Below, in pieces: positions 1 through 9,215 of a stretch of 64,000 nt of DNA. The stretch comes from Neomoorella sulfitireducens (GTDB taxonomy: Bacteria > Bacillota > DSM-521 > Neomoorellales > Neomoorellaceae): NCBI RefSeq assembly GCF_024733845.1, contig NZ_JANRHG010000009.1:45852-109851 (forward strand), written 5' to 3'. Both the position numbers and the translations under genes were made by a program. Position 1 is the first letter of the stretch, and each line of letters begins with the position of its first letter. The notes beneath the pieces are model-generated. The model was not told where the DNA came from. It saw only the letters and a program-made list of their open reading frames with translations, and ran no database searches.

Positions 1-957
1 AAGATCTATGCGACATCAGTAGGGTTTGTTTGGGTACTGGAACAGCATAGAAGATTCGAAGAAGGTGATTTGGAAGTAGTAGAAATCCTGGCTCAGGCAA
101 TATCCATTGAGATGCAGAAAGACCAATTTTTCAAAGGCAAGACTGGATTGAAATATGAATCTTTTATAGCAGATCTTTTGGAAAACCGCATAAATAGCCG
201 GGAGGTTTTGGATAAACGTTTAGCGCAGCTTAACAGAAATTTTCATAAATATTTTCGCATTATGGTTCTTTATCTGGATGACACACAAATAAACAATATC
301 ACTCAAATCATGCAAATCCTCAGGGACATGCTTTCAAACAGCATGATTATATATCACAAAGATGCCATTGTCCTGCTCTTCGAAGAAAAAGACGCCTATG
401 TCGACCCTCAATTGCAAGCCCGTACACGCGAGTTTCTAAAGCCAAGCCGTTTCTACGGAGGTGTAAGCAACTGCTTCACAGATTTGCTGTCAACTCATAT
501 TTATTATAAGCAAGCTATGGCTTTAGCAAATTATGCAAAGCTTGCCAGAACAGAAGAAAACATACTTCTTTTTGATGATGTTGTAATACCGTTCCTGTTC
601 GCAGATAAAAGTGCGTCAGAATTGGAAAGCTTTGTTTGTCCGCCGATCAAGCTGCTTTCCCAGTATGATAAAAAGCATAATACGGAATACCTGCTCACAT
701 TAAAGACATATTTTGATAACAACCGTTCGGTAAAAGAGTCTATAGAAGCATTGCATATACATCGCAGCACATTCTTTTACCGGTTAGGCAAAATTGAAGA
801 AATAATCAACCATTCCCTTAGCGACGGAAAGCTGCTGTTCTCAATGGAATACTCTTTTTATATATTAGATTGCATTAATCAAAAAAACAGATTTAATGAT
901 TCCGGTGCAAAAACCCCTCAAAAACCTCACAATAAAAAGATAAAACAGCAGGAATAA
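1..957 (+). CDS. PucR/CdaR-family transcriptional regulator, C-terminal part (5' end outside window)
   Basis: The frame is open from the first base of the window, so the true start lies upstream and what is seen is the C-terminal ~318 residues. The last ~60 residues before the tail hold a PucR-type helix-turn-helix (NRSVKESIEALHIHRSTFFY followed by RLGKIEEI), the DNA-binding end of the PucR/CdaR family. The middle part resembles the GGDEF-like region that precedes it in that family. Such regulators usually sense a small metabolite through an N-terminal GAF or PucR domain, which is not visible here. Base composition is clearly more AT-rich than the genes beyond 1670, which suggests transfer. 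It points toward the methylmalonyl-CoA operon but on the opposite strand; control of that operon is only a guess. Confidence 0.85.
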   Translation, partial: KIYATSVGFVWVLEQHRRFEEGDLEVVEILAQAISIEMQKDQFFKGKTGLKYESFIADLLENRINSREVLDKRLAQLNRNFHKYFRIMVLYLDDTQINNITQIMQILRDMLSNSMIIYHKDAIVLLFEEKDAYVDPQLQARTREFLKPSRFYGGVSNCFTDLLSTHIYYKQAMALANYAKLARTEENILLFDDVVIPFLFADKSASELESFVCPPIKLLSQYDKKHNTEYLLTLKTYFDNNRSVKESIEALHIHRSTFFYRLGKIEEIINHSLSDGKLLFSMEYSFYILDCINQKNRFNDSGAKTPQKPHNKKIKQQE

Positions 958-1669
958 TTACTATCACGGCGAATCATAAAGATATAGCGAGAGATACAAA
1001 GAAACAGCAACCACATTAAGTTTCAAAGGGATAGGCTGTGTTTAGAGAGAATAAATCACATTTACAAACCGAGTATCCAGCAGCTTAAAAAATGGTTTCA
1101 GATTAAAGCCAGGAAGGCCAGGGAAATATCTGCTAAACTTAAAATTCCTTCAGAAGGGGTTAGTGTCCCTATTTGATGGAAATTCCAGGAAAACGGGATT
1201 AAATCACCTTCTGAAGTGCGTTGCTAATGTAACTTTATTACCTATAAATTACCATTTTCTGTTGTCAAAGAGCTTTTCCTGCGTGATTGGAGTTGCTTAT
1301 CTTGATGTTTTTGCACCGGAATCGTTTAATGTTTAAGAAAAAAGACATACAACCGTCGCATTCACCAATCACTGGAATATAAGACGCCTGCTGAAGTATA
1401 TTATTATGCAAATGACAACGCAAAATGTATAACCATATTATAGCAAATATGGTAAGTCCAAAGGATGTAAAACCTCAGCCAATTACCTTATATCACCATA
1501 TAAACTTAATTATTCCACGCTTTAAAATTTCTTATTTCGTGTCTTGACATCGGGGTCCACCTTAGCTGGTTACGGCTACAGTTTACTCGTTTTAGGATAT
1601 TGTTCTGGTTATTTTCTTCCCTCAGAAATTCTGCGCTTCAAGATTTTCAATCTTCTTCCAGGGTCATTT
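958..1669. other. AT-rich intergenic stretch with degenerate coding remnants
   Basis: About 700 bases without an intact gene. It holds an open stretch on the plus strand at about 988-1176 (62 codons, basic, no good start, no family recognised) and a transposase tail listed separately. A near-palindromic CCTTCAGAAGG at about 1148 recurs as CCTTCTGAAG at about 1206. I see no convincing promoter or terminator. Confidence 0.6.
1330..1443 (+). pseudogene. IS3-type transposase (OrfB) C-terminal remnant
   Basis: A 37-codon open stretch ends with the residues YNRRIHQSLEYKTPAEVYY and a stop at 1441-1443. The pattern YN..R.H..L.YKTPAEVY is the hallmark C-terminus of the IS3-family DDE integrase. An in-frame stop lies just upstream (1327-1329) and no catalytic core is present, so this is a dead fragment. 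It marks past insertion-sequence activity beside the regulator and fits the AT-rich composition of the region. Confidence 0.75.
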
Positions 1670-2788
1670 CTATTTTAACAAAGCCAGCATTACACCGGCA
1701 GCGGTCGCTGTACCTATGACACCGGCAACATTGGGCCCCATGGCGTGCATTAGCAAAAAGTTGGCTGGGTTTTCCTTCTGACCCATCCTCTGGACCACTC
1801 TTGCTGCCATTGGTACCGCCGAAACACCGGCCGCCCCGATCATAGGGTTTATTTTACCGCCGCTAAGTGCACACATCACCTTGCCCAGGAGTACCCCGCT
1901 GACGGCCCCAAAGAAAAAGGCTACCGCACCCAGGATAATAATCTCAATAGTCTTTACGGTCAGGAAGCTAGCCGCATCCATCGTAGCACCCACGGAAAGG
2001 GCCAGTAAAATGGTAACAATATTTATTAATTCGTTGGCCGCCGTCTTGGAAAGCCGCTCCACCACCCCGCACTCGCGCATTAAATTCCCCAGCATCAGCA
2101 TGCCCATGAGGGGGGCAATGGGGGGGAGAATCAGGGATATTATTACCGTACAGATTATTGGGAAGAGGACCTTTTCCAGTTTAGAAACCGGACGGAGTTG
2201 CTCCATAACAATCTGCCGCTCTTTTTTAGTAGTAAGGAGACGGATGGCAGGGGGTAAAATAATCGGTACCAGGGACATGTAGGTATAGGCTGCAACCGCA
2301 ATAGCTCCCAGAAGGTGGGGAGCCATCTTCATAGTCAGGTAAATGGCCGTAGGGCCATCGGCACCACCAATAATACCGATGGAAGCTGCTTCTTTGATGC
2401 TAAAACCCAGTAGCTCGGCACCATAGAGGGCTACGAAGACACCGACCTGGGCTGCAGCTCCCAGTAGTATGGTTATTGGATTGGCCAGCAGGGGGCCGAA
2501 ATCCGTCATCGCACCGACTCCAAGGAAGATCAAGGGTGGAAAGATTTCTTTTTCCACGCCCCAGAAAAAGTAACGCAGCAAACCGCCTTCGGCCATGATG
2601 CCCGTTGCCGGCAGGTTGGCCAGGATGGCCCCGAAACCGATAGGTAATAAAAGCAATGGTTCAAACCCTTTTTTAATAGCCAGGTACAGGAGTACACAGC
2701 CTACAATAATCATAATAATATTACCGGCGGTCAGTTGGACAATACCGGTTGTGTTCAGGAGTTCATACAGGTATTCTGTAATACCCAT
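1670..2788 (-). CDS. mmdB: Methylmalonyl-CoA decarboxylase beta subunit (Na+-pumping membrane subunit)
   Basis: This is the integral membrane subunit of the sodium-translocating decarboxylases (OadB/MmdB/GcdB family). It takes CO2 from the carboxybiotin carrier and couples its release to Na+ export. The ~372-residue protein is hydrophobic throughout, with about ten membrane segments. It contains the family's Gly-rich segment IGIIGGADGPTAIYLTMKMA, whose Asp is part of the Na+ site, and a conserved C-terminal GPNVAGVIGTATAAGVML. The start at 2788 is chosen because AGAGAGGG stands just upstream; an in-frame extension of 17 residues would overlap mmdC. It is the last gene of the mcm-mmd operon, following mmdC by 25 bases. 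Closely related glutaconyl-CoA or oxaloacetate pumps are excluded mainly by the mutase and epimerase neighbours. Confidence 0.95.
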   Translation of the reverse strand: MGITEYLYELLNTTGIVQLTAGNIIMIIVGCVLLYLAIKKGFEPLLLLPIGFGAILANLPATGIMAEGGLLRYFFWGVEKEIFPPLIFLGVGAMTDFGPLLANPITILLGAAAQVGVFVALYGAELLGFSIKEAASIGIIGGADGPTAIYLTMKMAPHLLGAIAVAAYTYMSLVPIILPPAIRLLTTKKERQIVMEQLRPVSKLEKVLFPIICTVIISLILPPIAPLMGMLMLGNLMRECGVVERLSKTAANELINIVTILLALSVGATMDAASFLTVKTIEIIILGAVAFFFGAVSGVLLGKVMCALSGGKINPMIGAAGVSAVPMAARVVQRMGQKENPANFLLMHAMGPNVAGVIGTATAAGVMLALLK

Positions 2789-2813
2789 CGTCAACCCTCT
2801 CTTCTTAACGTCG

Positions 2814-3212
2814 TTATTCCAGAGCCACCAGCGGTTCACCCGTATTTACCGACTGACCGGCGGCTATATAAATTCTCTTTACCACTCCGTCCCTTGGGGC
2901 GACAATTTCATTTTCCATTTTCATGGCTTCCAGGAGCAGTAATAGCTGCCCGGCACTGACCCTTTCGCCCTCTTTAACTTTCACGCTTAAAATGCTGCCC
3001 GGCATGGGCGCATTGACATTCCCCGGGGCGCCATTACCAGATGGTACAGGGTGTGGGGGGACAACTGCCGGCTTTGGTGAACCGTCCATGGACGGGGCAA
3101 CCGCCTGTACCAGGTTCGGCTCCGCTTTAACCTGTCCGGCAAGGTTTTCTTTTATTTCTTCTACTTCTACTTCAAAAACCTGACTTTCTACTTTTACTCG
3201 AAAGCGCTTCAA
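2814..3212 (-). CDS. mmdC: Biotin carboxyl carrier subunit of methylmalonyl-CoA decarboxylase
   Basis: A 132-residue biotinyl carrier protein. The C-terminal ~70 residues form a biotinyl-lipoyl domain with the EAMKMEN motif; Lys98 is the residue to be biotinylated. The middle is a flexible Pro/Ala/Gly linker (residues ~30-65), as usual for swinging-arm subunits. It shuttles the carboxyl group from the MmdA carboxyltransferase to the membrane subunit MmdB. The start is a TTG at 3212, eight bases after a perfect AGGAGG. It sits between mmdD and mmdB with short gaps, so the subunits are surely co-translated. Confidence 0.96.
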   Translation of the reverse strand: MKRFRVKVESQVFEVEVEEIKENLAGQVKAEPNLVQAVAPSMDGSPKPAVVPPHPVPSGNGAPGNVNAPMPGSILSVKVKEGERVSAGQLLLLLEAMKMENEIVAPRDGVVKRIYIAAGQSVNTGEPLVALE

Positions 3213-3217
3213 TTTGA

Positions 3218-3604
3218 TTACCTCCTGTGACGTTGTATTTCGCCAGATGAAATATTCTCCATACGGGCAGCCTGCACCCAGAGGCTCAGGGAAGTCATCT
3301 TCCTTATACTGACAATACGGTATGGGGCTCCTTCCAAATATGCTGCTACGGCAGCACAGGCTGCTGCTACTTTGAGAGGGGTATCTCCTGCCATTGCAGG
3401 CTTGACATCTCTTGCACCCCCAGGCACCTTTATGCCAGGGTTTACACTCCCAAGGGCCTCAGTTTTTTTTTCTGCTTTAGTACCATCCCTTTTATAGTTC
3501 AAGACTTTAATTACCTGGATAACCCCCGCCAGTAAAAACAGGACCGCAAAGACGATGGTCATGTCTATTATAGTTAACATCAAAGCACCGATCTGGTTTT
3601 CCAA
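3218..3604 (-). CDS. mmdD: Small membrane (delta/gamma-type) subunit of Na+ decarboxylase
   Basis: A 128-residue protein with one N-terminal membrane helix (residues ~8-32), a charged linker and a conserved tail. The tail carries an AAYLEG segment and SLSLWVQAARMEN near the C-terminus, typical of OadG/MmdD subunits that assemble the complex. The start is TTG at 3604 after GGGGGTGAAA. It lies five bases before mmdC and 146 bases after mmdA. Sequence conservation in this family is low, so the call rests on size, topology and position between mmdA and mmdC. Confidence 0.88.
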   Translation of the reverse strand: MENQIGALMLTIIDMTIVFAVLFLLAGVIQVIKVLNYKRDGTKAEKKTEALGSVNPGIKVPGGARDVKPAMAGDTPLKVAAACAAVAAYLEGAPYRIVSIRKMTSLSLWVQAARMENISSGEIQRHRR

Positions 3605-3750
3605 GATTTATTTCACCCCCATCGATAAAAAATAGTAATCCTCTTTTCCCCCGATTTCTCCAAACATCTTCTTTCAGGGTTCAATTTTTTCCTTCAGGTG
3701 GTTATAAGCTTTTCCTGACATAAATCTATCATGTAATTAATTCCGGCCTC

Positions 3751-5301
3751 TTATAAGGGAATATTTCCGTGTTTTTTAGCCGGCCGGTTTTCGCGTTTGG
3801 TGCTCAAGAGCTCCAGGGCTTGTACCAGCTGGGGACGAGTCTGGCGCGGGTCGATGACGGCGTCGATATAGCCGCGTTGGGCGGCGACGTAGGGGTTGGC
3901 AAAAAGGCGCCGGTATTCGGCGATCTTTTCTGCCCGCGTTGCTCTTGGATCGGCGGCCGTCTCGATTTCTTTGCGGAAGATAATATTGGCTGCCCCGTCC
4001 GGTCCCATGACAGCGATCTCCGCTCCCGGCCAGGCGAATACCTGGTCGGCTCCTAGATCACGGCTGCACATGGCGAGATACGCCCCGCCGTAAGCTTTGC
4101 GCACAATCACTGTTAGTTTCGGTACCGTGGCTTCTGAGTAGGCGTGCAGCATCTTGGCCCCGTGGCGGATAATGCCGCCGTATTCCTGGTTGGTACCGGG
4201 TAAAAAACCGGGTACGTCGACAAAGTTAACAATAGGAATGTTGAAGGCGTCGCAAAACCGGATAAAACGCGCCGCTTTGTCGGAGCAGTTGATATCCAGG
4301 CACCCGGCCATGACAGCCGGCTGGTTGGCAATAATACCTACTACCCGGCCATTCAGGCGGGCCAGAGCGGTAATAATATTAGGCGCGTACAGGGCTTGCA
4401 CTTCGAAGACCGTACCCCGGTCCATGACCAGGTTGATGACGTCAAGCATGTTGAAAGCTTTGTTAGAGTTGTCCGGTATGATATAGAGCAGCCCCTCTTC
4501 CGCACGCCCCGGGTCGTCACCGCTGTCTATGACCGGCGGGTCGTCCATATTGTTGCCGGGTAAATAGCTTAACAGTATGCGTATGAGCTGCAGGCAGTGT
4601 TCTTCGTTGTCGGCGGCAAAGTGGGCGACACCGCTCGTTTGGTTGTGGGCCAGAGCCCCGCCCAGTTGCTGGCCGCTCACTTCTTCCCCTGTCACCGCTT
4701 TAATAACCTGGGGGCCGGTGATGAACATCTCACTGGTGTCTTTTACCATGAAGATGAAGTCCATCAGCGCCGGGGAATAAACCGCCCCGCCGGCACATGG
4801 CCCCATGATGACGGCAATCTGGGGGATAACCCCGGAAGCCATGGTGTTGCGGTAGAATATCTGCCCGTACCCGCTTAAGGCGTCAACCCCTTCCTGGATG
4901 CGTGCCCCGCCGGAGTCGTTGATGCCGATGATGGGCATCCCTACTTTTAAGGCCAGATCCTGGATTTTACAGATCTTTTTGGCGTGCATCTCGCCCAAGG
5001 ACCCGCCCAGCACTGTAAAGTCCTGGGCAAAGACGGCAACCGGCCGGCCATCGATAGTGCCGTAGCCAGTAACGACCCCCTCACCGGGAGCTTCCGTTTT
5101 ATCCATGCCAAAGTTAACGCAGCGGTGGGTAACAAAAGCGTCGATCTCATTAAAGCTCCCTGGATCCAGCAAGGCTTCAATCCTTTCCCGCGCCGTCTTC
5201 TTGCCCTGCTCATGCTGTTTGGCAATCCGTTTGTCGCCGCCACCGGCGCGAATCTTCTCCAGTCCTTCCTCAAGACGCTGCAATTGTTCTTCTATGGCCA
5301 T
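3751..5301 (-). CDS. mmdA: Methylmalonyl-CoA decarboxylase alpha subunit (carboxyltransferase)
   Basis: This cytosolic carboxyltransferase moves the carboxyl group of (S)-methylmalonyl-CoA to biotin on MmdC. At 516 residues it has the normal length of the acyl-CoA carboxylase beta/PccB family. The two crotonase-like halves show the oxyanion-hole signatures: SGGARIQEGVDALSGYGQIF and GPCAGGAVYSPALMDF in the N half, and VDVPGFLPGTNQEYGGIIRHG and KAYGGAYLAM in the C half. The gene follows mce by 12 bases in the same operon. The same fold serves propionyl-CoA carboxylase, but the adjacent Na+-pump subunits and the lack of a biotin carboxylase gene favour the decarboxylase. Confidence 0.96.
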   Translation of the reverse strand: MAIEEQLQRLEEGLEKIRAGGGDKRIAKQHEQGKKTARERIEALLDPGSFNEIDAFVTHRCVNFGMDKTEAPGEGVVTGYGTIDGRPVAVFAQDFTVLGGSLGEMHAKKICKIQDLALKVGMPIIGINDSGGARIQEGVDALSGYGQIFYRNTMASGVIPQIAVIMGPCAGGAVYSPALMDFIFMVKDTSEMFITGPQVIKAVTGEEVSGQQLGGALAHNQTSGVAHFAADNEEHCLQLIRILLSYLPGNNMDDPPVIDSGDDPGRAEEGLLYIIPDNSNKAFNMLDVINLVMDRGTVFEVQALYAPNIITALARLNGRVVGIIANQPAVMAGCLDINCSDKAARFIRFCDAFNIPIVNFVDVPGFLPGTNQEYGGIIRHGAKMLHAYSEATVPKLTVIVRKAYGGAYLAMCSRDLGADQVFAWPGAEIAVMGPDGAANIIFRKEIETAADPRATRAEKIAEYRRLFANPYVAAQRGYIDAVIDPRQTRPQLVQALELLSTKRENRPAKKHGNIPL

Positions 5302-5313
5302 CTTTACCTTCCC

Positions 5314-5724
5314 TCACTTTGTCTGGCGTTCGGCTAGCTCCAGCAATACCCCATCCGTGTCTTTGGGATGGACAAAAGCGATCTTGGCCCCCCCGGCACC
5401 ATAGCGGGGCTTTTCGTCGATCAGGCGAATACCTTTCTCTTTCAGCTCTGCCAGGGCAGCTTCGATGTTATCTACCTGCAGGGCTATATGCTGGATACCC
5501 TGGCCGCGGCTGGCGATAAATTTGGCTATGGGGCCTTCGGGATCAGTGGACTCCAATAGCTCCAGCTCGCTATCCCCTACCGGCAGGAAGGCTACCTTTA
5601 CCTTTTGCTCTGCTACCTCTTCCGTTCCCTGACATTTGATCCCCAGTATTTCTTCATAGAAAAGCAGGGTTTCTGCCAGGTTGTTGACGGCAATACCAAT
5701 GTGATCTACCCGCTGTACTTTCAT
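5314..5724 (-). CDS. mce: Methylmalonyl-CoA epimerase
   Basis: A 136-residue glyoxalase/VOC-fold protein that interconverts the (R) and (S) epimers of methylmalonyl-CoA, linking the mutase to the decarboxylase. The two beta-alpha-beta-beta-beta modules are visible, with metal-binding His8 (DHIGIAV), a second His in the QHIALQV strand near residue 87 and a Glu in LLELAE near the C-terminus. Length is exactly that of bacterial epimerases. It lies between meaB and mmdA in the operon, so all steps from succinyl-CoA to propionyl-CoA are encoded together. Confidence 0.96.
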   Translation of the reverse strand: MKVQRVDHIGIAVNNLAETLLFYEEILGIKCQGTEEVAEQKVKVAFLPVGDSELELLESTDPEGPIAKFIASRGQGIQHIALQVDNIEAALAELKEKGIRLIDEKPRYGAGGAKIAFVHPKDTDGVLLELAERQTK

Positions 5725-5848
5725 TAGCTTCTACCTCCTCCAGAAATATGTTTTTCACAAATGTATACTATTTTTCATTTGTTCGCCGGTGGAAAGCTAG
5801 CCTTTTTTGGATAGCATTAGATCTAAAGGCTGATTACAACCTGCTCCA

Positions 5849-6805
5849 TTACTCCTGTTTCGAGCATAGCATGCTTTGCAGCATTTTCTCGGCCGCCGTC
5901 CAGGGATCCAGCTCACGGGCGTAGACCCTGGATAATACTGCTCCTGTCTGGATACCATTATTTAAACGGTCCAGGATCATCCGCTCAACCCGGCGCATGA
6001 CCTCTTCTTTCATCCGTGCCTGCCGCAAACCGGCCAGTAAACCCGCCTGCTCCAGGAACCGGCGATGGGCCAGAATGGCCTTAAGAACCTCCTCCACCCC
6101 CGTGCCCTGCCAGGCAATAGTCTTGATGACCGGTGGCTGCCAGCCCGCATCTCTGCTGCCCAATTCCAGGGTAGCCTGGAGAAAGCGCACTACCTGGTCG
6201 GCATCACCCCGGTCGGCCTTGTTGACGACAAAGATATTACCGATTTCCATAATGCCCGCCTTGGCCGCCTGTATATCATCTCCCAGCCCGGGGACTGTCA
6301 CCATAATGACGGTATCAGCTACAGTAGCTACATCTACCTGGGACTGGCCGGTGCCTACCGTTTCGGCAATTAAGTAGTCGCAGCCAAAGGCATCCAGCAC
6401 CGTGAGGGCATCCCGGGCCGCCCAGGAGAGGCCTCCCAGGTCGCCACGGGTACCCATGCTGCGGATAAAAACTCCCGGGTCCAGGGCCAGGTCGCCCATG
6501 CGCACCCGGTCGCCCAGCAGGGCACCACCGGTGAAGGGGCTAGTGGGATCCACAGCCACCACTCCAACCCGGTAGTTCTGCTGCCGCATCAGTTTGACCA
6601 GTGAATTGGTGAGGGTGCTCTTGCCGCTACCCGCCGGCCCGGTCATGCCTACGATATAAGCCCGGCCGCCTTTTGGGTATAACTTTCTTAAAATCTCTCT
6701 TCCGGCAGGGGTATCATTTTCTACCATGGTAATAATCCTGGCTGCTGCCAGCTTGCTGCCCTGGTAGAACTCCCGGAGCAGTTGTTCCAGCACTGCTGAT
6801 CCCAT
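5849..6805 (-). CDS. meaB: Methylmalonyl-CoA mutase-associated GTPase (chaperone)
   Basis: A 318-residue G3E-family P-loop GTPase of the MeaB/ArgK group. The Walker A motif GMTGPAGSGKSTLTNSLV lies near residue 55, VVAVDPTSPFTGGALLGDR follows, and the NKAD guanine-specificity motif is near residue 195. MeaB gates adenosylcobalamin delivery to methylmalonyl-CoA mutase and protects it from inactivation. It sits directly after the mutase small subunit and before the epimerase. Start at the ATG (6805). Confidence 0.96.
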   Translation of the reverse strand: MGSAVLEQLLREFYQGSKLAAARIITMVENDTPAGREILRKLYPKGGRAYIVGMTGPAGSGKSTLTNSLVKLMRQQNYRVGVVAVDPTSPFTGGALLGDRVRMGDLALDPGVFIRSMGTRGDLGGLSWAARDALTVLDAFGCDYLIAETVGTGQSQVDVATVADTVIMVTVPGLGDDIQAAKAGIMEIGNIFVVNKADRGDADQVVRFLQATLELGSRDAGWQPPVIKTIAWQGTGVEEVLKAILAHRRFLEQAGLLAGLRQARMKEEVMRRVERMILDRLNNGIQTGAVLSRVYARELDPWTAAEKMLQSMLCSKQE

Positions 6806-6874
6806 CCTTTTTTCTATTACTTTGTTTTACGGCACGGATGGTAAAAATCTAATCTTTAAACCTGACTGGTAAAC

Positions 6875-7279
6875 CTAATCGGCCTGGCCCACATCCACAT
6901 TGGCCTTTATAAAGTCGATAATTTCTTTAAGTGAGGTTCCCGGTCCAAAAACGGCGGTGATACCGGCCTCTTTTAAAGCCGGTATGTCTTCCTCCGGGAT
7001 AATACCCCCACCGACAATAAGAACTTTATCCCCCATCTGTTTCTTCACCAGTTTAGCTACCCGCGGGAAAAGGTGCTCATGAGCACCGGAAAGGCTGCTC
7101 AAACCTACCACATCCACGTCCTCCTGGATGGCAGCAGCAACAACCTGTTCCGGCGTCTGGCGGATGCCGGTATATACGACTTCCATGCCGGCATCGCGGA
7201 AGGCGCGGGCAATAACTTTGGCTCCCCGGTCATGGCCGTCGAGACCAACTTTGGCTACCAGAACACGGATCTTGCGCAT
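6875..7279 (-). CDS. mcmB: Methylmalonyl-CoA mutase small subunit (B12-binding domain)
   Basis: A 134-residue Rossmann-like cobalamin-binding protein. The lower-ligand signature DGHDRG (Asp14-His16-Gly19) is the DxHxxG motif whose His replaces dimethylbenzimidazole on Co. SLSGAH and a GGG turn follow, as in B12 domains. It is the C-terminal domain of a classical mutase encoded as a free subunit, as in many Clostridia and archaea. It follows mcmA by 31 bases and pairs with it to isomerise succinyl-CoA and (R)-methylmalonyl-CoA. Confidence 0.97.
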   Translation of the reverse strand: MRKIRVLVAKVGLDGHDRGAKVIARAFRDAGMEVVYTGIRQTPEQVVAAAIQEDVDVVGLSSLSGAHEHLFPRVAKLVKKQMGDKVLIVGGGIIPEEDIPALKEAGITAVFGPGTSLKEIIDFIKANVDVGQAD

Positions 7280-7310
7280 TATATAACCCTCCTTCTATTA
7301 CCTCACTATA

Positions 7311-8990
7311 CTAGACAATCTCTACGGGCCGGTATTCGCCAAAAACATCCCGCAGGACATCACATATCTCACCCAGGGTGGCATAAGTCTTGACGGCCTG
7401 GTAGATAACCGGCATAAGGTTATCTTCCGATACGGCTACCTGCCGTAGTTTGGCTAAGCTCTCCTGCACTGCCCTATTATCCCGCTGTGCCCGTAGCTCC
7501 TTTAAGCGCTGTATCTGGGCTTCGCCCACCGCAGGGTCAACACGTAAAATCTTCGGCTGGGATTTTTCTTGTATCTGGAATTTGTTAACGCCGACTACTA
7601 TCCGTCTGCCCGATTCAATATCCTTCTGGTAGCGGTAGGAACTGTCCTGGATCTCCTTCTGGAGGTAACCCTGTTCTATAGCCTTGACCGAACCGCCCAG
7701 GTCATCGATCTTCTTGATATAGTCGGCGGCTTCTTTCTCCAAACGGTTGGTCATGGCCTCAATGTAGTAAGAACCCGCCAGTGGATCGATGGTTTCGGCC
7801 ACTCCACTTTCGTAAGCTATGACCTGCTGGGTACGCAGGGCGATGCGTACTGCTTCTTCCGTGGGCAGGGCAAGGGCTTCGTCGAAGGAATTGGTGTGCA
7901 GGGACTGAGTACCGCCCAGGACAGCCGCCAGGGCCTGCAGTGCGACGCGGATGATGTTGTTCAGGGGCTGTTGCGCCGTTAAAGTGCAGCCGGCGGTTTG
8001 GGTATGGAAGCGCAGCATCATGGAACGAGGGTCCCTGGCGCCAAAGCGCTCTTTCATAATCTTCGCCCACAGGCGCCGTGCGGCCCGGAATTTAGCGATT
8101 TCCTCCAGGAAGTCGTTATGGCAGGCAAAGAAAAAGGCCAACCGCGGGGCAAAATTATCGACCTGCAAGCCAGCTTTGAGGCCAGCATCTACGTAGGCGA
8201 TGCCGTCGGCCAGCGTAAAGGCGATTTCCTGCGCTGCCGTCGCCCCGGCTTCGCGCATGTGATAACCGCTAATACTGATGGTGTTCCATTCCGGCAGCTC
8301 TCTTGAACAGAAGGCAAATATATCCGTTACCAGCCGCATGGAAGGTCCAGGTGGGAAAATATAGGTGCCGCGCGCCGCATACTCTTTTAAAATGTCATTC
8401 TGGATAGTCCCCCGCAGGTCTTTCCAGGCTACGCCCTGTTTCTCGGCCACGGCCATGTACATGCAGAGGAGTACGGCCGCCGTGGCGTTGATGGTCATGG
8501 AGGTGCTGACTTTATCCAGCGGGATGCCGTCAAAAAGAACCTCCATATCGGCCAGGGAGGATATAGCTACTCCTACCTTGCCGACTTCACCTTCCGCCAT
8601 TGGATGGTCGGAGTCATAGCCGATCTGTGTCGGCAGGTCGAAGGCCACGCTCAGACCTGTCTGGCCCTGGGACAACAGGTACTTGTACCGCTGGTTGGAT
8701 TCTACGGCCGTACCAAAGCCGGCATACTGGCGCATAGTCCACAAACGGCCGCGATACATGGTGGGCTGGACGCCACGGGTGAAGGGGTATTCCCCGGGGA
8801 ATCCAATATCTTCTAGGTAATCTAGATAGCGGATATCTGCCGGTGTGTATAAACGTTCCACCGGATATCCGGATACAGTCATAAAGTCGGGATGGCGTTC
8901 TGGTTGCTTACTGAGGGTTTTCTGTAGCTTTTCCCTTTCCCATTTTTCCTTGGCTACAGAGATAGCCTGCATGGCTTCTTCTTTTAACAT
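7311..8990 (-). CDS. mcmA: Methylmalonyl-CoA mutase large subunit (substrate-binding TIM barrel)
   Basis: A 559-residue acyl-CoA mutase catalytic subunit. It contains the family segments [11 protein letters not shown] (with the active-site Tyr), [32 protein letters not shown] and [17 protein letters not shown]. It lacks the B12 domain, which is supplied by mcmB. Isobutyryl-CoA and ethylmalonyl-CoA mutases share this fold, but the neighbours (epimerase, decarboxylase, succinyl-CoA ligase) point to methylmalonyl-CoA. Start ATG at 8990 with AAGGAGG eight bases upstream. It is the first gene of the mcm-mmd operon; a terminator and a possible operator lie in front of it. Confidence 0.97.
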   Translation of the reverse strand: MLKEEAMQAISVAKEKWEREKLQKTLSKQPERHPDFMTVSGYPVERLYTPADIRYLDYLEDIGFPGEYPFTRGVQPTMYRGRLWTMRQYAGFGTAVESNQRYKYLLSQGQTGLSVAFDLPTQIGYDSDHPMAEGEVGKVGVAISSLADMEVLFDGIPLDKVSTSMTINATAAVLLCMYMAVAEKQGVAWKDLRGTIQNDILKEYAARGTYIFPPGPSMRLVTDIFAFCSRELPEWNTISISGYHMREAGATAAQEIAFTLADGIAYVDAGLKAGLQVDNFAPRLAFFFACHNDFLEEIAKFRAARRLWAKIMKERFGARDPRSMMLRFHTQTAGCTLTAQQPLNNIIRVALQALAAVLGGTQSLHTNSFDEALALPTEEAVRIALRTQQVIAYESGVAETIDPLAGSYYIEAMTNRLEKEAADYIKKIDDLGGSVKAIEQGYLQKEIQDSSYRYQKDIESGRRIVVGVNKFQIQEKSQPKILRVDPAVGEAQIQRLKELRAQRDNRAVQESLAKLRQVAVSEDNLMPVIYQAVKTYATLGEICDVLRDVFGEYRPVEIV

Positions 8991-9030
8991 GGGTAAAACC
9001 TCCTTCTTGCTTTTTCCGGCATTAGTTGCC

Positions 9031-9050
9031 GTATATTGTGTAAGATATAC
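9031..9050. promoter_or_regulatory. Inverted repeat before mcmA (possible operator)
   Basis: GTATAT-TGTGTAAG-ATATAC is a 6-bp perfect inverted repeat with an 8-base spacer, flanked by GCC and GGC that nearly extend it. It lies about 40 bases upstream of the mcmA start, where a repressor or activator could act. No binding protein is known; the PucR-type regulator at the window start is one candidate only by proximity. Confidence 0.35.
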
Positions 9051-9096
9051 AGGCGTTTTTAACGTAGACGATAAAACTATGGCATTAAGACCTTAA

Positions 9097-9140
9097 ATAA
9101 AAAGACCTGGCCCCCGGATATCAGGTGGTACGCCAGGTCT
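9097..9140 (-). terminator. Rho-independent terminator after the fum-DUF3870 genes
   Basis: Reading the minus strand, AGACCTGGC pairs with GCCAGGTCT (9 bp, 9132-9140 with 9103-9111) and is followed by a TTTTT run. It lies about 75 bases after the DUF3870 stop and about 110 bases before mcmA, separating the fum and mcm transcripts. A small hairpin (AGGGTG/CACCCT, 9153-9171) precedes it. Confidence 0.75.
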
Positions 9141-9215
9141 TACCAGCTTTCTAGGGTGCGGTTTTCACCCTCTGCAGGTAAAATGGCCACTTAATTAAAT
9201 TGTTTTTATCGACAT

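Noticed and set aside
9097..9171. Possible T-box or other riboswitch before mcmA (AGGGTG-AA-AACCGC on the minus strand).
   Set aside because: The motif only partly resembles the T-box sequence, and just ~45 bases separate it from the preceding stop codon, so no stem I or specifier region can exist. A hairpin plus terminator explains it.
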